64,000 bases of DNA from Cryptomeria japonica (taxonomy: Eukaryota; Streptophyta; Pinopsida; Cupressales; Cupressaceae). This document shows positions 56,095 to 64,000 of this stretch, in pieces (position 1 is the first letter of the stretch; each line of letters begins with the position of its first letter). The notes beneath the pieces are model-generated. The model was given only the letters and a program-made list of their open reading frames with translations. It had not been told where the DNA came from and ran no database searches. Location of the stretch: positions 825,117,896-825,181,895 of the forward strand of contig NC_081414.1 in NCBI RefSeq assembly GCF_030272615.1, given 5' to 3'. Position numbers and translations under genes: made by a program.

Positions 56095-57238
56095 TCATTT
56101 CCTTTTGAATAAAGAAGCCTTCGAGGTTATTTATGACAACATTAAGCAATCTTTGGAGCCGCAGAATGTTTGTCCCCTTCAGCAAGTGTTTTGAAGTCGT
56201 GATAGGGCTCTGGAGTCAGAAATGCATAGTAAGATATACTCCAAGGTGCATGCGTTGTTGGCAATTTTAGGGCATGAACACAACTCGCCAATCATTTCGC
56301 CTGAGCATTCACCATCCGCGGACTCCTGGCTGCAAGGAAATTACAACCCTCCCCTTTCTCCTAGGTGGGACATGCCTCATTCCTCTCCACCAAGCACCTC
56401 ACATGTACCTCTGCATAATGTAAATGATGTTCAACAAGAAAATAAGAATGAAAATGCTAGCCATATTGAAAGTCAAGATGAATATGACTCGGGTCTACAA
56501 CCAATGGAAGAATAATTGTCGTAGATCTCTAGTTTTGTCTCTTTTTTGAAATTTTGTACCCATAATATGCAAAATTTGTGCCCCCTTTTGGTACATTTTA
56601 GACACAGTTCATTTCTTGGTGCCCATGGTCAGCAGTAAAGGTCCCGAAGCATAGTAATGGGCATTTCCTTCATCTTTTTTGGGGATGACTAGCAAAAGAA
56701 ATCTTCTTTGACCCTCTAGTGCAGATAGCCTTAGAAATAATATGAAAAGTGGGAAATATGGTAAAGGACAAAGATGCAATTTCGCACCTATGATTGGCAC
56801 CAAGGCAGTAATTTTGTGTTCTCCATATGTGTAATAAGGAGCATCATAGACAAATTTGGCATTCTGGTGCCTGTGGTTAGTTGTAAAGATTTTGAATATT
56901 ATGTTCAATGCATAATATTTTATGTAACTCCTTTAGTTATAATTAACTGTATGTAAAAGGACATCAAAGGCTAAGTAGTGCCTTCGTTAGTAGGAAGAGT
57001 ATTGCTTTTGGCGCCTCTTTTTTTGGCTACCATACTCATTTTGACTATAATATGGATAATATGTAGCTGGATGTCAATGTGTTTGTTCCTAGTTAGTATT
57101 CCTAATCAATCCCTCCTCTTTGTATTTTGAGCATTGAATGGAGGTTTTCTTTACTGATTATTTCCTCCAGGAGCTCTTGAATCAGATTATATATATAATA
57201 AAAATATTTTAGTGGCTTGCCACTTTTGCCTAAATAAA
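56095..57238 (+). pseudogene. Decayed coding remnant with LINE-like 3' end
   Basis: From about 56095 a frame reads LLNKEAFEVIYDNIKQSLEP, meets a TGA at about 56199, then continues as SRDRALESEMHSKIYSKVHA to a TAA at 56513-56515. The tail (56222-56515, 97 codons) is Pro/Ser/Asn-rich. The following 0.7 kb has no frame and ends gccacttttgcctaaataaa with a run of A at 57232-57240, the style of a LINE 3' end. I recognise no domain. Confidence 0.35.
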
Positions 57239-59089
57239 AAAAATTCACATATAAATTAATGGACCAAGGAGTTTTATAATAAATGATTTAGAAGACACAA
57301 CACTTTATTGAATTTTTTATGAATGAGGAAGCGAGTTAAAAATGCATTTGTTTGTAGACAAATTTCTATTATTAAACATGTTATTATTAGAATGGCATTC
57401 GAATAAGTGATCTTTTAAAAAAATTGACACTTCACCATAATAAATTGTTAGAAATGAAGGCAACGAATACAATATGGAAATTTGATTTAACTTGTAAATT
57501 TGAAATATATATTGTAGAATAATAATGGAGAAATGATTTAAACTACAAAGAAATAAAACAACTCAAAATCCATACACATAATGTACAATGATTAATGTGG
57601 AGAAAACCCTCCAATAAAAATCTCCATAGAAAAAGAGTGCAAGTCTAAATTACTTTTCAAAGATATTACAATATAGCCAATTTCTTCAATCTTGCATTCG
57701 ATTTGCTAGTATTTGTGTACATATAATGTACAACTCATTAAAAATTTATGCAAACTTTACCTTCAAGCACCTATAATATAAAAAATGTGCTACCATAAAA
57801 ATGACAACCAAATTGGTCAAATCCTAATGTCACCACATTGCAACCATCAGATGCAACCCATAATTACCTCTTACAGATCCCCTTACAACTGTCACAAGGC
57901 ATCTCTCATTCATGAGCACCTAGGACTTCAAAATAGAAAAATATGCTATCATAGATGTCATATAATCTTTTGACAGACACCATTTCTATCATAGATGCTT
58001 TTATAACTTATGAGTTATCATAACATCCCAAAATATCACACTTTCAAGGTGGATGCTTAGATTCTCTAACTTTACCTATTTATTATTACCATGATGTCTA
58101 GCATGTAAAAGTAGCTCAATAATAACTTGTTGGTAAATAATTAATTATTGAGGCTAATAGAAAACTACCTACTATACCAATAAAAAATAATTTACCACTA
58201 TTGATGAAACCTTCCATCCCTAATGAATGATTTACAAAAAATATTTTAAGTAATTAAATCATATGAGATTTACAAGATTGATGATACCTTAATCCCAACA
58301 TAAATATAACCTAAATACAATAAATATTAAATGAAACATTTATAATTATAAAAAATAAATTTTAATAAATAATTACTCATGATATATTAATGAATAAGTA
58401 TTAATTCAAAACTATAACTTTACATCTTAATTTATCATAAATCACTTATTTAATCAATCATATTTTTCAAACTATATTAATAATTAGCACAAACAAATAT
58501 TTTGAATATGTTTTGGGAAAATACCAACTTCATTTAGTAGGTAATCCACAACATAATTTGATGATTAGGAAAAGTAATGTAGCTTAAATTATTCACATAT
58601 AGCAAGTTAAAATAGTTTTAAAAAGTAAATATAAATATAGAAATTATCTAGATTCAATTCCACTTTAATTGTTAAGTTGACTTAAAATAACCTAGTCATG
58701 GGAAGAGTTGTGAATTACAAAATTAATAGTAAAAGTGAATTTCTATGAATCTTTAATTAAATTCTAGTATTTATTTATTTTTTAATTGTAAAAATGTATT
58801 TATTAATACTATAAAGAATGCACAATAGAGGTCTTTCAAGACAAGAATATTGAAAGAAGCAACTTAAATTTGACTACAACTAAAACAAAGCTATACAACA
58901 AGGAACATTTTAGCATAAAGCATTTGACTGAAACAATACAAGTGCAAAATGTAATTTACAATAAGTGTAATGGTGTAATTTGGAATTAGTGTTTCACCAA
59001 TTAAGTTAATACAACCACTAACTAACTGTAATGGTGAAAAAATAGGGTTTCAACCACTAGATGTATGAAAACCACCAACTTGCCATTAC
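57239..59089. other. AT-rich intergenic DNA
   Basis: No gene seen in about 1.85 kb. Confidence 0.5.
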
Positions 59090-60190
59090 ATTCAAAAGAG
59101 GGGGAATCCAATAGATCTAATCCCAAATCAAGAATGATAAGGACTGAATACTAATTGGATTTAAGCGCTGTGTGAATGAATTGACCCTCTTTTGTGGGTT
59201 GAAATGTTGAATTCAGATAAAGTGTCAAAAAGTGAAGGTAAAAATGTGGAAGCAATGAGCTACAGATGCGAGATTTTGTGTGCACCTCGATCTGGGCAGT
59301 ATATGCAGATTCAAATCTGATCTTGAAAAAGCTCCAAAAATGTCAGGACCAATGTGCCCGTCGCCCTGGTCCTCCTACTTTTTTGCACGCCAAAGAGGGT
59401 TGATTCGTCTCTGCAAATAATGCCTATTCTAAAGAGTACAACTCTGTACCTATTTCCAACACACAAAGAAAGGGAAATAGGTTGGGAATAAGGGCTTGCT
59501 TAAGTCAAAAGTCGGTTTAGGAATTAACCTTGATTGAAATATTGCAAATACTGATAAAAATGATGGAAGGATATACCTTAGATCTGCAATGACTGATAAT
59601 GATGCGTTGCTTCTTGAATGTAATCACATATGTTGTATGAATGACATGAACATGAAAAAACCCTAATCACACACACATGCTTGAAAATGAATGATGTAAT
59701 GATGCTCTACAATTGATGAATGAAGAAATACAACCTTGAAGACTTCTAGAGATGATTAATGAATGCTCCAATGCTTGATGATAATAATTCACCTGTCTCT
59801 TATGATGTCTTGTTGTTATGCAAATGAGAGGGGAAAACCTCCTTATATACTTGCCAATCGAAAAATGCATTAATTTTATGACATAGGCCAACACGGGGAG
59901 AGATTTCCTGCTCATTGTTTAAGAGGCAAGAGGGGATCAAAGAGGGGCCCATTTAAGGGGGACCAGAGCATGGAACCCTTGTCCCAATAAGGACCAAAGC
60001 ACCACGCCCTAGTCCCATCCCTTATTTGGGACCAGGACAAGGGGTTATGTAGTGGTTTTAAAGTGAAAACAAGGCCAAACTTGCATGGTATAAGCATAAT
60101 CAAGCCTTAATTAGGCATAGGGATGCAAACACTAAGGTGAGGGCTCCAAATGTGGTCAAAATTGCTAAGGGGTGCAATTTTAGGATGCTA
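59090..60190 (-). repeat. LTR-like promoter repeat, copy 2
   Basis: Second copy of the family at 52330. On minus: TATATAAGG (59850-59841), leader with TTAGGGTTTTTTCATG, and donor-like TAAGGTATATCC near 59573. The part upstream of the TATA box (59965-60040) holds GCTCTGGTCCC on minus and a GCCCTAGTCCC...GGGACCAGGAC hairpin on plus. Both are close to the 35-bp hairpin of the giant LTR, and CGCCCTGGTCC lies at 59361. Confidence 0.6.
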
Positions 60191-60204
60191 CACTAACCAA
60201 AATT

Positions 60205-60725
60205 TCATACATTGAAAGAAGGGTGAATCCAATAGATCTAGCCATAATCCAAATAAGGAAAGGGCTAAAATTCTTATTAGATTCACTAGTTTGTTTTGTT
60301 TTTTCTTTCTAAATTGAAATTAGATTTGTAATTGTGAAATTAGGGCAAAATGAGGGATAATTAAGGTAAATTGACAAAAACAGTAAACTAGAGATGTCCC
60401 ACAGAGCCAGTATTTGTGATCTGGGCAAAATAAGATATTTAGAACCCGTTACCAAAAGTTCGGCTTGATTTTTCAAGACCAAGTAGCAGGAATCTACCCT
60501 AGTACTCTGAATTTTCAGTTGTTGAAAGATGAACCTGTTTGTCACTATCGACACTGCCAAAATTTGCAAGTACAACTCTTGCACCTATTTCCTACATATA
60601 GAAAGAAAGGGAAAGATGTTGTGGATAGGGGTTTTCCTAAGTCAAACCTCAGTTTTGGAAATAACCATGAATGAAATAATGTAAATGCTGAAATAAATGT
60701 TGAGGAGATATACCTTAGATCTTCA
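60205..60725 (-). repeat. LTR-like promoter repeat, copy 3, truncated
   Basis: Shares with copies 1 and 2 the gtgaatCCAATAGATCTA start, the GATAGGGGTTTTCCTAAGTCAA block, the GAAATAACC block and ATATACCTTAGATCT. It breaks off at 60725 exactly where the tandem array begins; the TATA-box half is missing. Confidence 0.55.
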
Positions 60726-63700
60726 GGTCTGAGCGTGTTCTTCAATCCAATAGTAAAGTGGAAACTAGAGATATCAGTCAGACCCTAGTCATAACCATCA
60801 TTCCTATGGAACGAGTTTCCTATCAGGTATCCTCGTGGTCATAGTTATCTTGGTATTGTTGATCATGTCCTTGTGTTTTCATGTTATGTTAGTTGTAGTT
60901 GTCATCTTAGAGTTCGGCTAATGTTAACTAAATATTTTTGTGAAAAAGATTATTATTATAAACAAATGGTATTTGAATATTTTGATTAATTAATAAAGTG
61001 AATAGTTGTGCAATATTAAATTAAGCTAAATCTATTAGTTAAGTGAATTAATTTATTTAATCTTTCGGAAAAAAAAAGAATTTGTTAAATGGGGGTGTAG
61101 TAATTATTTTGATATATTATTGGCATTCATGAAATAATATGATGTAGTGCCCTCTCTCTTTTGGCTTGTCAGACTTTGTGGTTTTGAGCCTTTTGTGTGG
61201 TTTCGATCCTTTTTGGTGTTGGTTGATTTTGTTTTGGATGTGATGTTTGTCTATGTTTCCCTGGATTTATATGTGACATTTAGACTCTATGCTATGTGGA
61301 TTGTTAGAATAATGATGTTTTTCATATTGTTGTCTATGATATGATTATTTGATGTTATCTATGCTTTGATAGTTAGATGATCATTGAGATGGTTTATATG
61401 TGTGATGTTAGGATTTAATTATTATGGTTATCGATGATTATTTGTTTTGATCTTACACTGCATTTTATCTCTGATGTGCTTGGGTGAAGGGGAAAAGCAC
61501 TGCACTGCTCTCTATAGGCAAGCTACGTTGCTTCCATTCCCTTTTCATGATATGTTGTTATATGTTTTATATGTACACGTTCGACAGTTTGCTTATGCAA
61601 TTGCAGGTACCGAGCATTGACTACGCCTGAATCTCTAGGTCTGAGTGTGCTCTTCAACCCAATGGTAAAGTGGAAACTGGAGATATTAGTCAAACACTAG
61701 TCATAACCATCATTTCTATGGAACGAGTTTCCTATCAAGTATCCTTGTGGTTATAGTTAGCTTGGTATTGTCGATCATGTCCTTGAGTTTTCGTGTTATG
61801 TAAGTTGTAGTTGTCATCTTAGAGTTTGGTTAATGTTAATTAAATATATTTGTGAAAAAGATTATTATTATAAACAAATGGTATTTGAATATTTTGATTA
61901 ATTAATAAAGGGAATAGTTGTGCAATATTAATTTAAGCTAAATCTATTAGTTAAGTGAATTAATTTATTTAATCTTTTGAAGATAAAAAAGAATTTGTTA
62001 AATAGGGGCAGTAATTATTTTGATATATTATTGGCATTCATGAAATAATCTAATGTAGTGCCCTCTCTCTTTTGGCTTGTCAGACTTTGTGGTTTTGAGT
62101 CTTCTGTGTCGTTTCAACCCTTTTTGGTGTTGGTTGATTTAGTTTTGGACGTGATGTTTGTCTATGTTTTCTTGGATTTATATGTGACATTTAGACTCTA
62201 TGCAATGTGGATTGTAGAATAATGATGATTATTTGATATGATCTTACACTGCATTTTATCTCTGATGTGCTTGGGTGAATGGGAAAAGCGTTGCATTGCT
62301 CTCTAGGGGAAAGCTACGTCGCTTCCATTCCCTTTTCATGGTATGTTGTTATATGTTTTATATGTACATGTTCGATAGTTTTCTTATGCAGTTGCAGGTA
62401 CCAAGCATCGACTCCACCTGAATCTCTAGGTCTAAGCGTGCTCTTCAACCCAATGGTAAAGTGGAAACTGGAGATATCAGTCAGACCCTAGTCATAACCA
62501 TCGTTCCTATGGAATGAGTTTCCTGTCAGGTATCCTTGTGGTCATAGTTAGCTTGGTATTGTCGGTCATGTCCTTGTGTTTTCGTGTTATGTTAGTTGCA
62601 GTTGTCATCTTATAGTTTGGTTAATGTTAATTAAATATTTTTGTGAAAAAGATTATTATTATAAACAAATAGTATTTGGATATTTTGATTAATTAATAAA
62701 GCGAATGGTTGTGCAATATTAAATTAAGCTAAATCTATTAGTTAAGTGCATTAATTTATTTAATCTTTCAAAAAAAAAAAAGAATTTGTTAAATGGGGGT
62801 GTAGTAATTATTTTGATATATTATTGGCATTCATGAAATGATTTGATGTAGTGCCCTGTCTCTTTTGGCTTGTCAGACTTTGTGGTTTTGAGTCTTCTGT
62901 GTGGTTTCGACCCTTTTTGGTGTTGGTTGATTTTGTTTTGGATGTGATGTTTGTCTATGTTTCCCTAGATTTATATGTGACATTTAGACTCTATGCTATG
63001 TGGATTGTTAGAATAATGATGATTTTCATATTGTTGTCTATGAAATGATTATTTGATGTTATCTATGCTCTGATAGTTAGATGATCATTGAGATGGTTTA
63101 TATATGTGATATTAGGATTTAATTATTATGGTTATCAATGATTATTTGTTCTGATCTTACAATATATTTTATCTCTGATGTGCTTGGGTGAAGGGGATAA
63201 GCATTGCACTTCTCTCTATGGGCAAGCTACATCGCTTCCATTCCCTTTTCACGGTATCTTGTTATATGTTTTATATGTACATGTTCGACAATTTGCTTAT
63301 GCAACTGCAGGTACCGAGCATCGACTCCACTTGAATCTCCAGGTCTGAGCGTTCTCTTCGACCCAATGGTAAAGTGGAAACTGGAGATATCAGTCAGACC
63401 CTAGTCATAACCATCGTTCCTATGGAACGAGTTTTCTGTCAGGTATCCTTGTGGTCATAGTTAGCTTGGTATTGTCAGACATGTCCTTATGTTTTTGTGT
63501 TATGTTAGTTGTAGTTGTCATCTTAGAATTTGGTTAATGTTAATTAAATTTTTTGCGAAAAAGATTATTATTATAAACAAATGGTATTTGAATATTTTGA
63601 TTAATTAATAAAGTGAATAGTTGCACAATATTAAATTAAGCTAAATCTATTAGTTAAGTGAATTAATTTATTTAATCTTTCGAAAAAAAAAGAATTTGTT

Positions 63701-63755
63701 AAATGGGGGTATAGGAATTATTTTGATATATTATTGCCATTCATGAAATAATCTA
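60726..63755. repeat. Tandem array of a roughly 912-bp unit, 3.5 copies
   Basis: Units start with GGTCTGAG or a variant at 60726, 61638, 62429 and 63342, giving lengths of 912, 791 and 913 bp and a partial last unit. The second unit lacks about 120 bp that the others carry. Landmarks repeated in each full unit are TCAGACCCTAGTCATAACC, GATTATTATTATAAACAAAT, TGTAGTGCCCTCTCTCTTTT and GCAGGTACCGAGCATCGACT. Copies are roughly 93-96% alike by eye. Short frames inside recur because the unit recurs and are not taken as genes. Confidence 0.9.
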
Positions 63756-64000
63756 TTTTACTTTTAAATAATAATAATAATAATATAATATAATTTTATT
63801 ATTTTGAATTGTGGGAGGGGAGTTATGAATATTTAATATCTTTTGTTAGTGGAAAAAGAAACTCTTGCATGCATTGGGGAGTTACATTTTTGGGAAAAGA
63901 ATTAATTCTATTTTTGGAGATGAGAAGGGCAGAGGCTCTTCCCATGAAAAAAATGGCTTTCTGTGCATGAGAAATTCTCTGTTTTTCTTTGTGAAATGAA
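63756..64000. other. Right edge of window, AT-rich, with AAT microsatellite
   Basis: (AAT)n and related repeats at 63767-63793 directly follow the end of the tandem array. No gene seen in the remainder. Confidence 0.6.

Noticed and set aside
61147-63404. Repeated 65-70-codon frames in the tandem array
   Set aside because: They recur only because the 912-bp unit recurs; hydrophobic, T-rich translation with no family resemblance.

Overview
The window reads as nuclear DNA of a seed plant with a large, repeat-rich genome. It is AT-rich, gene-poor and full of LTR retrotransposons, and the one host gene seen has a 1.8 kb intron carrying its own repeats. A gymnosperm is a reasonable guess, but that is inference; no organelle or bacterial features are seen.

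Positions 1-24805 hold a very large Ty3/gypsy element of the chromodomain-less Tat/Athila type, read on the minus strand. It runs from a 5' LTR (24805 to 16941) through an 8.2 kb internal part (gag, pol) to a 3' LTR (8785 to 922). The left LTR is followed at once by a second primer-binding site and the start of a second gag (921 to 1). The layout is therefore LTR-internal-LTR-internal, a tandem copy sharing one LTR. Each LTR is about 7.86 kb. Each contains a roughly 1,073-1,100-codon reading frame of unknown function (intact on the left, broken by clustered indels on the right), its own upstream TATA box, a possible 5' intron, and an array of 14 copies of a 35-bp hairpin whose stems are kept while the spacers have diverged. 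A second TATA box and a polyA signal near the LTR 3' end would drive gag-pol. gag and pol share one frame broken by two TAA codons. Pol carries an extra RNase H between protease and reverse transcriptase, while the RNase H linked to reverse transcriptase has lost catalytic residues.

Positions 24806-32274 are intergenic or intronic DNA with a diverged 0.9 kb duplication and a clean 700-bp solo LTR (30000-30699) with a 5-bp target duplication. Positions 35065-32275 carry the 5' part of the only credible host gene: three coding exons on the minus strand with consensus splice sites, encoding a secreted or membrane protein of beta-propeller-like character. Its remaining exons are not found; they may lie to the left, possibly beyond the giant element.

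Positions 35066-64000 hold no further gene I can support. They contain a SINE-like element (about 40545-40741), a decayed and 3'-truncated LINE (about 44437-41900), old duplications (46-48.3 kb), decayed coding remnants (48.4-50.3 and 56.1-57.2 kb), three diverged copies of an LTR-like promoter repeat (52.3, 59.1 and 60.2 kb) and a tandem array of a roughly 912-bp unit (60726-63755).
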